A stretch of 64,000 nt of DNA from Sedimenticola thiotaurini. GTDB taxonomy: Bacteria; Pseudomonadota; Gammaproteobacteria; Chromatiales; Chromatiaceae. The notes under the pieces are model-generated. The model saw only the letters and a program-made list of their open reading frames with translations. It made no database searches and was not told the origin of the DNA. The stretch spans positions 123,237 to 187,236 of the forward strand of contig VMRY01000009.1 of assembly GCA_007713595.1 (NCBI GenBank). The letters run 5' to 3'. This document shows positions 1 through 8,824 of the stretch, one piece after another. Every line of letters begins with the position of its first letter. Positions within the stretch are counted from its first letter, which is position 1. Both the position numbers and the translations under genes were made by a program.

Positions 1-11
1 TTTAAATTCAA

Positions 12-39
12 AATCGAGGGGCAGCTTCCCACTGCCCCT
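12..39 (-). terminator. Rho-independent terminator of tkt
   Basis: Read on the minus strand, an 8-bp GC-rich stem (AGGGGCAG at 32-39 pairing with CTGCCCCT at 17-24) with a 7-nt loop is followed by a T-rich stretch. It lies about 20 bp beyond the transketolase stop codon. Transcription of tkt probably ends here. Confidence 0.75.
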
Positions 40-58
40 GTGGTATTCCCAGTCAGTT

Positions 59-2044
59 TCAGAGCGTCTCTTCCACTGCCTTGACAACATTTTCAACGGT
101 GAAGCCAAACTCTTTGAAGAGCTGATCAGCTGGTGCAGACTCACCAAAGTGATCAATGCCCACTACCTTTTGCGCATACTTGTACCAGCTGGCGGTAACG
201 CCTGCTTCGACTGCCACCCGCGCCGTTACTGCTGCTGGCAGTACTGATTCACGATAGGCCGCATCTTGTGACTCAAAGGCATCAACAGAGGGCATGGAGA
301 CAACGCGGATCTTTTTACCTTTGCCTGCCAGCTCAGCCGCTGCATCAACTGCCAGTCCCACCTCGGAACCGGTAGCAATGAGGATGGCGTCTGGTGTGCC
401 ATCACAGTCACGCAGCACATAGCCGCCCTTGGTAATATCGGCAATCTGCTGCTCTGAACGCTGCATGAAGGGCAGACCCTGACGGGAGAAGATCAGTGAA
501 GTTGGTCCCGCCTGCCTCTCAATGGCGGCTTTCCACGCTACGGCCGTCTCTACGGTGTCGCAAGGTCGCCACAGCGCCATGTTAGGGATCATGCGCATGG
601 TGGCAATCTGCTCAATCGGCTGATGAGTCGGTCCATCTTCACCCAGACCGATTGAGTCGTGGGTATAAACAAAGATAGAACGCTGCTTCATCAGTGCCGC
701 CATACGCAGGGCATTACGGGCATATTCGGAGAACATCAGGAAGGTTGCGCCAAACGGAATCAGACCACCGTGCAGTGCAACACCATTCATAATGGCTGAC
801 ATACCAAACTCACGTACACCGTAGTTGATGTAGTTGGATTGGGGTGTTTCAGCACGCATCGGCTTGTATCCTGACCACTCGGTGAGGTTGGAACAACCCA
901 GGTCAGCTGAACCACCAAACAGCTCAGGCAGCATCGCTGCATAACCTTCAATAGCTGCCAATGAAGCCTGACGAGTTGCAGGGCTCTTGGCTTCCGTGTT
1001 CATCTGGGCTACAAAATCAGCTGATTTTGCACTCCAGTCTTCCGGCAGGTCACCGGCCATGCGACGCTTAAACTCAGCCGCCAGCTCGGGATGGGCGTCT
1101 TGATAGGCGGCAAATTTACTGTTCCAGTTAGCCTCTGCTGCAGCGCCTTTCTCTTTTGCGTCCCAGCCTGCATAGACATCCGCTGGCACTTCAAATGCCG
1201 CGTGATCCCAACCCAGCGCCGCCTTGGTCAAATTAATCTCTTCCTGACCCAGTGGTGCTCCATGACAGGCGTGACTGCCTGCCTTGTTGGGCGAACCAAA
1301 ACCGATGGTGGTTTTACAGCAGATCATAGTTGGTTTATCGGTCATTGCCTTGGCAAATTCCAAGGCCTTGTTGATCGCTTCCGGATCATGTCCGTCCACA
1401 TCAGGAATGACATGCCAACCATAGGCCTCAAACCGCTTGGGCGTATCATCAGAGAACCAGCCATCCACATGACCATCAATTGAGATGCCGTTGTCATCCC
1501 AGAAGGCGATCAGCTTACCCAGACCCAGCGTTCCAGCCAGGGAACAGGCCTCGTGCGAAATGCCCTCCATCAGACAGCCATCACCAAGGAATACATAGGT
1601 GTTGTGATCAACCACTGTATGCCCATCGCGGTTGAACTCAGCCGCCAGTGCACGCTCAGCAATCGCCATGCCCACCGCATTGGTGATGCCCTGTCCGAGT
1701 GGCCCGGTCGTGGTCTCTACGCCTGGGGCATAACCATATTCCGGGTGGCCCGGGGTCTTGGAGTGAAGCTGACGAAACTGTTTCAGATCATCAATACTCA
1801 GGTCATAGCCGGTCAGGTGCAGCAACGAATAGATCAGCATGGAGCCATGACCGTTGGAGAGCACAAAGCGGTCCCTGTCGGCCCATTTAGGGTTTGACGG
1901 GTTATGCTTCATATAGTCGTTCCAGAGCACCTCGGCGATGTCAGCCATTCCCATAGGGGCGCCCGGATGTCCGGAGTTGGCTTTCTGGACGGCATCCATA
2001 CTGAGTGCACGAACGGCGTTGGCAAGATTTCTGCGTGAGGACAT
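59..2044 (-). CDS. tkt: Transketolase
   Basis: Thiamine-diphosphate enzyme that moves two-carbon ketol units between sugar phosphates in the pentose phosphate pathway and, in autotrophs, the Calvin cycle. The protein shows the family's N-terminal [20 protein letters not shown] block, the TPP-binding GDGCLMEG motif, and the central [17 protein letters not shown] segment. At about 661 residues it has the usual length. An upstream in-frame start would add 36 residues, but the ATG at 2044 is preceded by AGGAGAG at good spacing and begins at the conserved N-terminus, so it was chosen. The gene stands alone on the minus strand, with a terminator behind it and a 340-bp gap in front. Confidence 0.97.
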   Translation of the reverse strand: MSSRRNLANAVRALSMDAVQKANSGHPGAPMGMADIAEVLWNDYMKHNPSNPKWADRDRFVLSNGHGSMLIYSLLHLTGYDLSIDDLKQFRQLHSKTPGHPEYGYAPGVETTTGPLGQGITNAVGMAIAERALAAEFNRDGHTVVDHNTYVFLGDGCLMEGISHEACSLAGTLGLGKLIAFWDDNGISIDGHVDGWFSDDTPKRFEAYGWHVIPDVDGHDPEAINKALEFAKAMTDKPTMICCKTTIGFGSPNKAGSHACHGAPLGQEEINLTKAALGWDHAAFEVPADVYAGWDAKEKGAAAEANWNSKFAAYQDAHPELAAEFKRRMAGDLPEDWSAKSADFVAQMNTEAKSPATRQASLAAIEGYAAMLPELFGGSADLGCSNLTEWSGYKPMRAETPQSNYINYGVREFGMSAIMNGVALHGGLIPFGATFLMFSEYARNALRMAALMKQRSIFVYTHDSIGLGEDGPTHQPIEQIATMRMIPNMALWRPCDTVETAVAWKAAIERQAGPTSLIFSRQGLPFMQRSEQQIADITKGGYVLRDCDGTPDAILIATGSEVGLAVDAAAELAGKGKKIRVVSMPSVDAFESQDAAYRESVLPAAVTARVAVEAGVTASWYKYAQKVVGIDHFGESAPADQLFKEFGFTVENVVKAVEETL

Positions 2045-2384
2045 ATGTCTCTCCTGTCTAAGGATGGTTAAGTAATTCTGTTTTCTTGTCGAAGCAATCG
2101 ATTTGTTCGCCTGTTCGACTGAAACCGCACACCAAATCCGGGGCGCTTTCACACTATTCTTTGACCAACTTCTTTGGCTCTACTCGCCAGAAAGCAGGTC
2201 GATAAGCAACACCCGCATTGACCCTGCAGATGAAGCAAGCTGGATGTCATTCTTGCGCCATCGACCCTGCGGGGCAAGCCAGATCCACTTATGGGGGTAA
2301 AAAAAACCCCGGAAAAAAATTGCAACCAATTGATTTACTGGTAATTAATTACGCACCAAGCGAAGCGGGACGTCCTATTTCAGC
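2045..2384. other. Intergenic gap upstream of tkt
   Basis: A 340-bp stretch between the tkt start and the stop of the thioredoxin-like gene. It should hold the tkt promoter, but I find no convincing -35/-10 pair. Short open frames on the plus strand lack ribosome sites and run antisense into the next gene, so I do not call them. A weak hairpin (GGGGT/ACCCC around an A-run near 2294-2310) is present. It has no T-tract where a terminator for the 2385 gene would need one. Confidence 0.5.
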
Positions 2385-2939
2385 TCACGCTTTCCATTTG
2401 ATTGAGCACCCCATACTGGGAATCTGCTCCTCCGGTCCCTTTCCCGTCTCGGCTACTTGCCGCATCGCCTCAAACAGCTCTCGCTTTACGCCAGCAGCGG
2501 CTGCCTCCTTTCGTCTGGCATCCAGTCGACCGCGATACTGCAATCGCAAGTTCGCATTGTAGCCAAAGAAATCAGGTGTACAGACAGCACCATAGGCCTT
2601 GGCACTGGCTTGACTCTCATCCAGTAGATAGGGAAAAGGAAACTGATACTCTTCAGCGATCCGAATCATATTTTCAAAAGAGTCCTCTTCATAGAGTGAT
2701 GGGTCGTTTGACATGATTGCCACGCTGTTAATACCAAGCATCTTCAATTCCAACGCATCACGCACAATTCGGTCGCGCACTGATTTTACATAAGGACAGT
2801 GATTGCAGATAAACATAACCAGCAACCCACGGTCTCCCCTGCAATCCGCCAATAACCACTGCTTTCCATCCACTCCGGGAAGCGCGAAGTCCACAGCAGG
2901 TGTTCCAAAGTCACAGACCGGTGTTTCCAGAGAGACCAC
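2385..2939 (-). CDS. Thioredoxin-like (AhpC/TSA-type) family protein
   Basis: A cytoplasmic thioredoxin-fold protein of about 184 residues with no signal peptide. The sequence carries a CNHCPYV motif near residue 47, typical of a family annotated as thioredoxin family or alkyl hydroperoxide reductase-like proteins. It also has the cis-proline-type VCTPDFFGY segment. Its CxxC-type site suggests a thiol-disulfide or peroxide-handling role, but the physiological substrate is not known to me. A GTG at 2948 has its Shine-Dalgarno bases directly abutting it. The in-frame GTG at 2939 has AGGAG eight bases upstream, so I prefer it. Monocistronic, and divergent from metK. Confidence 0.85.
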   Translation of the reverse strand: MVSLETPVCDFGTPAVDFALPGVDGKQWLLADCRGDRGLLVMFICNHCPYVKSVRDRIVRDALELKMLGINSVAIMSNDPSLYEEDSFENMIRIAEEYQFPFPYLLDESQASAKAYGAVCTPDFFGYNANLRLQYRGRLDARRKEAAAAGVKRELFEAMRQVAETGKGPEEQIPSMGCSIKWKA

Positions 2940-3080
2940 GGCGCTCACTCCTATTAAGTTGGCGCAAAATCAACGGAACATAATCCTACCTTAAAAAAAT
3001 GGCAAGAATCATATAAAATTCTTATAGAAGCTATTACCGTGGATTAATTGACTTTCTGTTTGCTTGGGGCTACCTTTGCC

Positions 3081-3136
3081 TTGCGCCAATTTGAACTCAG
3101 ATTGCGGGCGCTCAATAAATGCAGCTAAAGCGAGGG
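3081..3136 (+). promoter_or_regulatory. SAM-II riboswitch upstream of metK
   Basis: The stretch matches the SAM-II fold. P1 is GCGCC (3083-3087) with GGCGC (3107-3111). The loop carries the conserved ATTTG, followed by TTGC. Downstream come an A-rich linker (AATAAAT) and the signature GCTAAA (3124-3129). The pseudoknot is supported by TTGC (3102-3105) with GCAG (3121-3124) and CTC (3096-3098) with GAG (3132-3134). These pairings differ in bases but not in pairing from the SAM-II sequence I remember from metX. SAM binding should turn metK off. SAM-II is best known from alphaproteobacteria. Assignment is by eye, without a covariance model. Confidence 0.82.
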
Positions 3137-3153
3137 ATCAGCAAATAGCTGTG

Positions 3154-3191
3154 AACCCGTCTTTAGCATTGGCTAGACGGGTTTTCTATTT
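3154..3191 (+). terminator. Rho-independent terminator in the metK leader
   Basis: A perfect 9-bp stem, AACCCGTCT (3154-3162) with AGACGGGTT (3175-3183), is followed by TTCTATTTT. It lies 18 bp after the SAM-II element and 20 bp before metK. It has the form of the off-state expression platform of the riboswitch, that is, transcription attenuation. Confidence 0.75.
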
Positions 3192-3209
3192 TCCGGACGG
3201 AATAAAATT

Positions 3210-4382
3210 ATGGGCGATTACATCTTTACTTCTGAATCGGTCTCCGAAGGGCACCCTGACAAGGTAGCCGATCAGATCTCTGACGCTGTACTGGATGCCA
3301 TTCTGGCTCAGGACCCCAATCCGGAACATGCCCGCGTGGCCTGTGAAACGATGGTCAAGACAGGGGTGGTCATCGTCGGCGGAGAGATCTCCACCAATGC
3401 CTGGGTCGATCTTGATGACCTGGTACGCAAGGTGATCTGCGACATCGGCTATACCAGCTCAGATGTTGGCTTTGACGGCAGCACCTGTGCCGTCATGTCA
3501 CTGATTGGGAAGCAATCCACTGATATCGCCATGGGTGTTGATCGCACTGCGCCTGAACTACAGGGTGCTGGCGATCAGGGTCTGATGTTCGGTTACGCCA
3601 CCAATGAGACCGAGGTATTGATGCCGGCCCCGATCACTTACGCCCATCGACTGGTGGAGCGTCAGGCCGAGATGCGTAAAAAACGGGTACTGCCCTGGTT
3701 GCGCCCAGATGCCAAGAGTCAGGTGACCCTGCGCTATCAAAATGGCGTGGTCACCGGTATCGATGCTGTCGTGCTCTCCACCCAGCATGACCCCGACATC
3801 AAACAGAGTGATCTGGTCGAGGCGGTTATGGAGAACATTCTACAACCAGTGCTCCCTAAAGAGTGGCTGGACAAGTGTCCACAGAACAAGATTCATATCA
3901 ACCCGACCGGCTCCTTTGTTATCGGTGGTCCCGTGGGTGATTGCGGCCTGACCGGGCGCAAGATTATTGTCGACACCTACGGTGGCGCGGCACGGCATGG
4001 TGGTGGTGCATTCTCCGGCAAGGATCCTTCGAAGGTAGACCGCTCTGCCGCCTATGCCGGGCGCTATGTGGCGAAGAATATCGTCGCCGCTGGTTTGGCC
4101 GACCGCTGCGAAATCCAGGTATCCTATGCCATTGGTGTGGCCGAACCGACCTCTATCTCCATTGAGACCTTCGGTACCGCCAAGATTGACGAAGAGAGGA
4201 TCGCGCAACTGGTACGCGAACATTTTGACCTGCGACCTTATGGCATCATGCAGATGCTAGACCTGATCAAACCGATCTATCAGAAAACCGCCGCCTATGG
4301 ACACTTTGGCCGTGAAGAGCCAGAATTTACCTGGGAGCGAACAGACAGGGCAGAAGCATTGAGGGATGCCGCAGGTCTCTAA
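3210..4382 (+). CDS. metK: S-adenosylmethionine synthase
   Basis: Makes S-adenosylmethionine from methionine and ATP in the cytoplasm. The protein is 390 residues, the normal length. It shows [20 protein letters not shown] at the N-terminus with the catalytic histidine, the [12 protein letters not shown] adenine-binding loop, and the [16 protein letters not shown] phosphate loop. The start is fixed by the conserved [11 protein letters not shown]. It lies behind a SAM-II riboswitch and terminator, so its own product probably represses it. It is followed by ahcY and metF, which with it form most of the activated-methyl cycle. Confidence 0.98.
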   Translation: MGDYIFTSESVSEGHPDKVADQISDAVLDAILAQDPNPEHARVACETMVKTGVVIVGGEISTNAWVDLDDLVRKVICDIGYTSSDVGFDGSTCAVMSLIGKQSTDIAMGVDRTAPELQGAGDQGLMFGYATNETEVLMPAPITYAHRLVERQAEMRKKRVLPWLRPDAKSQVTLRYQNGVVTGIDAVVLSTQHDPDIKQSDLVEAVMENILQPVLPKEWLDKCPQNKIHINPTGSFVIGGPVGDCGLTGRKIIVDTYGGAARHGGGAFSGKDPSKVDRSAAYAGRYVAKNIVAAGLADRCEIQVSYAIGVAEPTSISIETFGTAKIDEERIAQLVREHFDLRPYGIMQMLDLIKPIYQKTAAYGHFGREEPEFTWERTDRAEALRDAAGL

Positions 4383-4454
4383 TCTATGTAGAGTACATCC
4401 AAAGTCTGAGTGCAGCAGGTAGTTTGGTTGCTCACCTTACTTCGGATCCAATAA

Positions 4455-4532
4455 CCCCTCCTCCTGAGAAGCGCTGCAACAGGTTTTCCTGCCAGGCTCA
4501 GGAGGGGGATTCGATCAACATGAACGGCGCTT
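4455..4532 (+). promoter_or_regulatory. SAH riboswitch upstream of ahcY
   Basis: The leader fits the S-adenosylhomocysteine riboswitch. P1 is CTCCTGAG (4461-4468) with CTCAGGAG (4497-4504), extended by flanking C/G runs. The conserved GCGCTGCAAC follows P1, a small AGG-TTTT-CCT hairpin comes next, then CCAGGCTC. The pseudoknot is AAGCGC (4469-4474) with GCGCTT (4527-4532). In known members SAH binding raises expression of SAH hydrolase. The ahcY start is 20 bp downstream. No full terminator is seen within the element. Confidence 0.9.
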
Positions 4533-4552
4533 AGTTTTTTCGGAGACTAATC

Positions 4553-5968
4553 ATGAATGCCGTTGTTGATAACAACTTTACCGACTACAAGATTGCTGAT
4601 CTCTCATTGGCCGCGTGGGGCCACAAAGAGATCGCTATCGCCTACACAGAAATGCCTGGCCTGATGGCCCTGCAAGAGAAGTACGGCGACAGTAAGCCCC
4701 TAAAGGGTGCCCGAATTGCCGGCAGCCTGCACATGACCATCCAGACCGCCGTTCTGATTGAGACCCTGATAAAACTCGGTGCCGAAGTGCGCTGGGCATC
4801 CTGTAATATCTTCTCAACCCAGGACCATGCCGCCGCCGCCATAGCCAATCAGAATATTCCGGTATTTGCCTTCAAGGGTGAGAGCCTGACCGAATACTGG
4901 GAGTACACCCACAAGATTATGGAGTGGCATGATGGTGGTACTCCGAACATGATCCTGGATGACGGTGGCGATGCAACCGGCCTATTGATCCTTGGTACCA
5001 AAGCGGAAAAAGATATCAGCGTACTGGACAACCCAGGCAGCGAAGAAGAGAAGGTGATGTACGCGGCCATCCGCGCGCGGCTGGCCGCCCAACCCGGCTG
5101 GTACTCCAACAATCTGAAGAACATCAAGGGTGTCACCGAAGAGACCACCACCGGCGTGCACCGCCTGTACCAGATGGCGGCCGCAGGTGACCTTCCCTTC
5201 CCTGCTATTAATGTCAATGACTCAGTCACCAAGTCAAAATTCGACAACCTGTATGGCTGCCGTGAATCCCTGGTGGACGGCATCAAACGGGCTACCGATG
5301 TAATGATCGCCGGCAAGATTGCGCTGGTTCTTGGTTATGGTGATGTTGGCAAGGGCTGCGCTCAATCGTTGAAGGGCTTGGGCGCTACCGTCTGGGTCAG
5401 TGAAATCGATCCAATCTGTGCCTTGCAGGCCGCCATGGAAGGATTCCGTGTCGTTGAGATGAATACCGCCTGCGCCGAGGCAGACATCTTTGTCACCACC
5501 ACCGGCAATTACCATGTCATTCAGCACGATCATATGATCCGCATGAAAGACCAGTCTATTGTCTGCAACATCGGGCACTTTGATAACGAGATCGATGTGG
5601 CCAGTCTGGAACAGTATGAGTGGGATAACATCAAACCCCAGGTTGATCACATCATCTTCCCCGATGGAAAGCGCATTATCCTGCTGGCTGAAGGCCGACT
5701 GGTTAATCTCGGCTGCGCCACAGGCCATCCCAGCTTTGTCATGTCAAACAGCTTTACCAATCAGACACTGGCACAAATGGAGATCTGGAACAGTACCGGC
5801 CAATACGAGAACAAGGTCTACACCCTGCCAAAGAAGCTGGATGAAGAGGTAGCACGCCTGCATCTGCAGAAGATCGGCGTCAAGCTCACGACATTGACGC
5901 AAGAGCAGGCGGACTATATCAGTGTGCCAGTAGAAGGCCCCTACAAACCAGAGCACTACCGCTACTAA
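4553..5968 (+). CDS. ahcY: Adenosylhomocysteinase (SAH hydrolase)
   Basis: NAD-dependent cytoplasmic enzyme that splits S-adenosylhomocysteine into adenosine and homocysteine, relieving product inhibition of methyltransferases. At 471 residues it has the length of the bacterial form. It shows [14 protein letters not shown], the NAD-binding [17 protein letters not shown] stretch near residue 260, the [11 protein letters not shown] segment, and the C-terminal [15 protein letters not shown] lies just upstream of the ATG. Expression should be induced by SAH through the riboswitch in its leader. metF follows 108 bp later, probably in the same operon. Confidence 0.98.
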   Translation: MNAVVDNNFTDYKIADLSLAAWGHKEIAIAYTEMPGLMALQEKYGDSKPLKGARIAGSLHMTIQTAVLIETLIKLGAEVRWASCNIFSTQDHAAAAIANQNIPVFAFKGESLTEYWEYTHKIMEWHDGGTPNMILDDGGDATGLLILGTKAEKDISVLDNPGSEEEKVMYAAIRARLAAQPGWYSNNLKNIKGVTEETTTGVHRLYQMAAAGDLPFPAINVNDSVTKSKFDNLYGCRESLVDGIKRATDVMIAGKIALVLGYGDVGKGCAQSLKGLGATVWVSEIDPICALQAAMEGFRVVEMNTACAEADIFVTTTGNYHVIQHDHMIRMKDQSIVCNIGHFDNEIDVASLEQYEWDNIKPQVDHIIFPDGKRIILLAEGRLVNLGCATGHPSFVMSNSFTNQTLAQMEIWNSTGQYENKVYTLPKKLDEEVARLHLQKIGVKLTTLTQEQADYISVPVEGPYKPEHYRY

Positions 5969-5972
5969 AATG

Positions 5973-5996
5973 CAGCCCCTCGCTTTAAAGGGGCTG
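5973..5996 (+). terminator. Hairpin after ahcY
   Basis: An 8-bp stem CAGCCCCT (5973-5980)/AGGGGCTG (5989-5996) lies 5 bp after the ahcY stop. Only a poor T-tract follows (TATCGTTCTC), so it may be a weak terminator or an RNA-stabilising stem that sets the ahcY:metF ratio. Confidence 0.45.
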
Positions 5997-6010
5997 TATC
6001 GTTCTCATAC

Positions 6011-6043
6011 CACCCCCGAATGTATTAATTGCATGAGGGGGTG
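6011..6043 (+). other. Extended hairpin in the metF leader
   Basis: CACCCCC (6011-6017) pairs with GGGGGTG (6037-6043). Inside it ATGTA and TGCAT pair again around a TTAAT loop. The hairpin sits 33 bp before the metF start and has no T-tract, so it is not an obvious terminator. It may be an mRNA processing or stability element, or a protein-binding palindrome. Confidence 0.4.
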
Positions 6044-6076
6044 ATTAATCCTGTCAGTGCCTGACCGAAGATAACC

Positions 6077-6946
6077 ATGACTGCCAATCAAACCGATAAA
6101 AAATTGTTCAGCTTTGAACTGTTTCCTCCAAAAACAGAAGAGGGAATGCTCAAGCTGCAGACGCATGTTAAGAAACTGAATCGGATAAACCCCCAGTATG
6201 TTTCTGTCACCTTTGGGGCCGGAGGCTCTACCCAGCAGCGCACATTCCAGAGCGTGGAATGGCTGGTATCCCAAGGCATCGAGGCGGCACCTCATATCTC
6301 CTGCATCAGCAGTAGCGCAGATGAAATAATAACCATGCTCAACAGCTACAAGAGCCAGGGAATAAAACGGATTGTCGCGCTGCGCGGTGACCTGCCCTCT
6401 GGCACGGGGCTGGCCGGGCGCGGGGAGCTCAACTATGCCAATGAACTGGTGGCGTTAATTCGTAGCACGTTTGGAGACCACTTCCACATCGAAGTGGCGG
6501 CCTATCCAGAGTTCCATCCACAAGCCGCCAATGCGGATGCAGATCTGAATAACTTTAAGCGAAAGGTAGAGGCTGGTGCGAATGCAGCCATTACCCAGTA
6601 TTTCTATAACGCAGACGCCTATTTCAAGTTTATTGAGAGTTGTGAAAGGCTCAATATCAACGTTCCCATTGTTCCCGGTATTATGCCTATCACCAACTAC
6701 AGCAGTCTGAGTCGCTTCTCGGATGCTTGTGGTGCAGAGATTCCGCGCTGGATTCGCAAACGCCTGGAAGCCTATGCGGATGATGTGGAGAGTATCCGCG
6801 CCTTTGGTCTCGATGTAGTCAGTGAGCTATGCCAGAGACTGCTCGACAATGGCGCACCGGGACTCCATTTCTATACTATGAACCAATCTGGGCCAACGCT
6901 GAAGATCTGTGACAATCTCAATGTGGCTGAGCAGAATAGAGCGTGA
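6077..6946 (+). CDS. metF: Methylenetetrahydrofolate reductase
   Basis: Flavoprotein reducing 5,10-methylene-THF to 5-methyl-THF, the methyl donor for homocysteine remethylation. The 289-residue product has the family length. It shows FELFPPKTEEG near the N-terminus, the VTFGAGGSTQ and ALRGDLP motifs, and the YFYNADAYFKF barrel segment. It closes the cycle begun by metK and ahcY, and is probably co-transcribed with ahcY despite the hairpins between them. No methionine synthase gene is in this window. Confidence 0.96.
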   Translation: MTANQTDKKLFSFELFPPKTEEGMLKLQTHVKKLNRINPQYVSVTFGAGGSTQQRTFQSVEWLVSQGIEAAPHISCISSSADEIITMLNSYKSQGIKRIVALRGDLPSGTGLAGRGELNYANELVALIRSTFGDHFHIEVAAYPEFHPQAANADADLNNFKRKVEAGANAAITQYFYNADAYFKFIESCERLNINVPIVPGIMPITNYSSLSRFSDACGAEIPRWIRKRLEAYADDVESIRAFGLDVVSELCQRLLDNGAPGLHFYTMNQSGPTLKICDNLNVAEQNRA

Positions 6947-6957
6947 CTCCATGCCCT

Positions 6958-6988
6958 TCACCCCTGGAAACAGATCACCTAGGGGTGA
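6958..6988 (+). terminator. Hairpin after metF
   Basis: An 8-bp perfect stem TCACCCCT (6958-6965)/AGGGGTGA (6981-6988) lies 11 bp after the metF stop, with a weak pyrimidine tract behind. It is the likely end of the ahcY-metF unit. Confidence 0.5.
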
Positions 6989-7060
6989 TTCCTGACCTGC
7001 CATCTATTATCTGTTACGTATCTTGGTATACTGAGTCTAATGTCCTGTAAATAAATTCCC

Positions 7061-7663
7061 ATGCCGCATTTAATGAAACAGACCGTAACCCCTGAGCCAA
7101 TTGATACCCGTATACTCAACTCGGCCTTAGACCTGTTTGTTGAGCGCGGTTATCACAATGTCTCTGTTCATGACGTACAGAGACAGGCCAATGTCAGCAT
7201 CGGGTCAATCTACAACCACTTCGGAGGTAAGGAGGGCATTGCCAAGGCTCTCTACTACCATGTGCTGAACGAGATGGAAGTACTGGTTAACAGTGTGGCC
7301 GAAAAAAATCTTGGTGCTATCGAAAGCTGCAATCAGCTCATCTTGCAACTGTTTGAGCAGACGGAATCGCGCCGCAATATCATCGCCTTTGCCCTGCATG
7401 CCAAGCATCGGGAGTTTTTGCCGGAAGAGCCACCTATCTGTAGCGCAGTCCCTTTCAAGGCCATGCGCGACATCGTACAGAAGGGGATGGCACAGGGTGA
7501 AATTCGCCCATCAGACCCGTGGGTTGCTGCTGCAACGGTATTTGGCGGGGCCATTCGCATGATTCACTTGCGCCTTGATGGTGTCATTGAGCAGCCCCTT
7601 CCTACCTTCTATGAAGCATTACTGGAGAGCACCTGGCAGGGAATGGGTGTGAATCAGGAGTGA
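7061..7663 (+). CDS. TetR-family transcriptional regulator
   Basis: A 200-residue one-domain repressor of TetR type. The N-terminal helix-turn-helix reads NVSVHDVQRQANVSIGSIYN near residues 30-49 and ends in the typical YNHFGGKEG. The C-terminal ligand domain is not recognisable to a specific effector. The start may be the ATG at 7061 or the one at 7073. Its stop overlaps by four bases (GTGA) the GTG start of the membrane protein gene, so the two are translationally coupled. That suggests it controls its own operon with that partner. The effector is unknown. Confidence 0.88.
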   Translation: MPHLMKQTVTPEPIDTRILNSALDLFVERGYHNVSVHDVQRQANVSIGSIYNHFGGKEGIAKALYYHVLNEMEVLVNSVAEKNLGAIESCNQLILQLFEQTESRRNIIAFALHAKHREFLPEEPPICSAVPFKAMRDIVQKGMAQGEIRPSDPWVAAATVFGGAIRMIHLRLDGVIEQPLPTFYEALLESTWQGMGVNQE

Positions 7664-8805
7664 AAGGACTCCCTCTGCTCATTACGCTCCTGCTTATTAC
7701 CCTGACTGTTTTCGTGTCAGGTCTCCTGCTGCCGCAGTTTATTCCTGCCCGCCCCTCAGCACCGCTTCACCTGATATTTGCCCTCGGCATCATGCCGCTT
7801 ATCCTTGGCGCCATGACCTACTTCGTGCCGGTCCTAACCCGTACTCGCAACGCTTCTTTTCTGGCATTGGCTCCGGCTCTATTGGCACTTGTTGCTGGCG
7901 GCCTGGTGAGTTTCAGCCTGTTTTACGCTTTCAGTGTCTATCCCTTTGCCGCCGTAATTGGATTGATGGCCGTTATCTGGCAGATAAGCTGGATTGGCCA
8001 GCGTAAAAAAGAGATGCTCGGCAAGCCTCACCCAGGACTGCTCTGGTATCAGCTGGCTCTCGGCGCATTACTCCTGGGTCTGACCGCCATATTGGCAGGC
8101 TATTTTTTACCTGACCACTGGACAGCCATACGGCGACTCCACCTGCACATCAACACACTTGGCTTCATCGGTTTCACCGCGCTGGGTACACTGCGGGTTC
8201 TGCTCCCAACCACGGGGCACTACGCCGATCCACAGGCAGGCGAATGGCTGATCCGGCAATGGCCATGGCTGATGAGTGGTACGCTGCTTATTGCAGTCGG
8301 CGCGGCCTGGTTTACAACACTCGCCTTTCTTGGTCTGATATGTTGGCTGCGACCACTCGTACCACTATTAAAGGGACTGCTAATAAACCACCGCCAAGCA
8401 GTCTGGCAGACCAATGGGGCAACAACGCCCTTGGCCGGGGCAGTGCTTGGATTACTCCTATTGATCTTGAGCGGGGGGGCGCATAGCCTCGGCTGGATAG
8501 CCCCATCCCAAACCACCCTGGCCTTTATCCCTCTCTTTCTACTGCCTCTTGTAACCGGTGCGGCCACCCATCTGTTGCCACTCTGGATCACAAAGGCACA
8601 ACAACGTGATAGAGAACAGCTGCTACGTATAATATTGGGACAATACAGCATCTGGCGTACTGCTCTGTTCATGCTGGGTGGCCTGTTCATTCTACTGGGG
8701 CATACAGCAGGTCTGTTTTTTATTCTTGTCGGCCTGGGACACTTTATTCTTCTTGTATTGAAGATCTTTTTAACAAGCAACCCGATGGCAGCAAAGAGCG
8801 AATAG
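7660..8805 (+). CDS. Polytopic membrane protein, possibly haem-copper oxidase-like or NnrS-like
   Basis: 381 residues consisting almost wholly of about 11-12 hydrophobic segments. Histidines lie in or beside membrane spans, for example the HLHINTLGFIGF run near residue 160, GGAHS near 272 and ATHLLPLW near 302. Histidine-bearing spans separated this way recall haem-copper oxidase subunit I-like proteins and the NnrS family, but I cannot place it firmly and the motif set of a true terminal oxidase is not evident. It starts with GTG overlapping the TetR stop. bioA follows 19 bp later and may be co-transcribed. Confidence 0.75.
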   Translation: MKGLPLLITLLLITLTVFVSGLLLPQFIPARPSAPLHLIFALGIMPLILGAMTYFVPVLTRTRNASFLALAPALLALVAGGLVSFSLFYAFSVYPFAAVIGLMAVIWQISWIGQRKKEMLGKPHPGLLWYQLALGALLLGLTAILAGYFLPDHWTAIRRLHLHINTLGFIGFTALGTLRVLLPTTGHYADPQAGEWLIRQWPWLMSGTLLIAVGAAWFTTLAFLGLICWLRPLVPLLKGLLINHRQAVWQTNGATTPLAGAVLGLLLLILSGGAHSLGWIAPSQTTLAFIPLFLLPLVTGAATHLLPLWITKAQQRDREQLLRIILGQYSIWRTALFMLGGLFILLGHTAGLFFILVGLGHFILLVLKIFLTSNPMAAKSE

Positions 8806-8824
8806 AGGAATTCACCAAACAGTC

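Noticed and set aside
2294-2310. GGGG/CCCC hairpin around an A-run as a terminator
   Set aside because: No T-tract follows in the direction needed. The stem is only 5 bp.
2218-2562. 114-residue plus-strand frame in the tkt gap
   Set aside because: Runs antisense into the thioredoxin-like gene, lacks a ribosome site, and has no recognisable motif.
3048-3076. TTGACT with TACCTT 17 bp later as the metK promoter
   Set aside because: The -10 is poor, and a start there would fall inside the riboswitch P1 stem.
8220-8780. 186-residue minus-strand frame
   Set aside because: Antisense to the membrane protein gene. Hydrophobic codons read backwards give Arg/Ser/Pro-rich nonsense.
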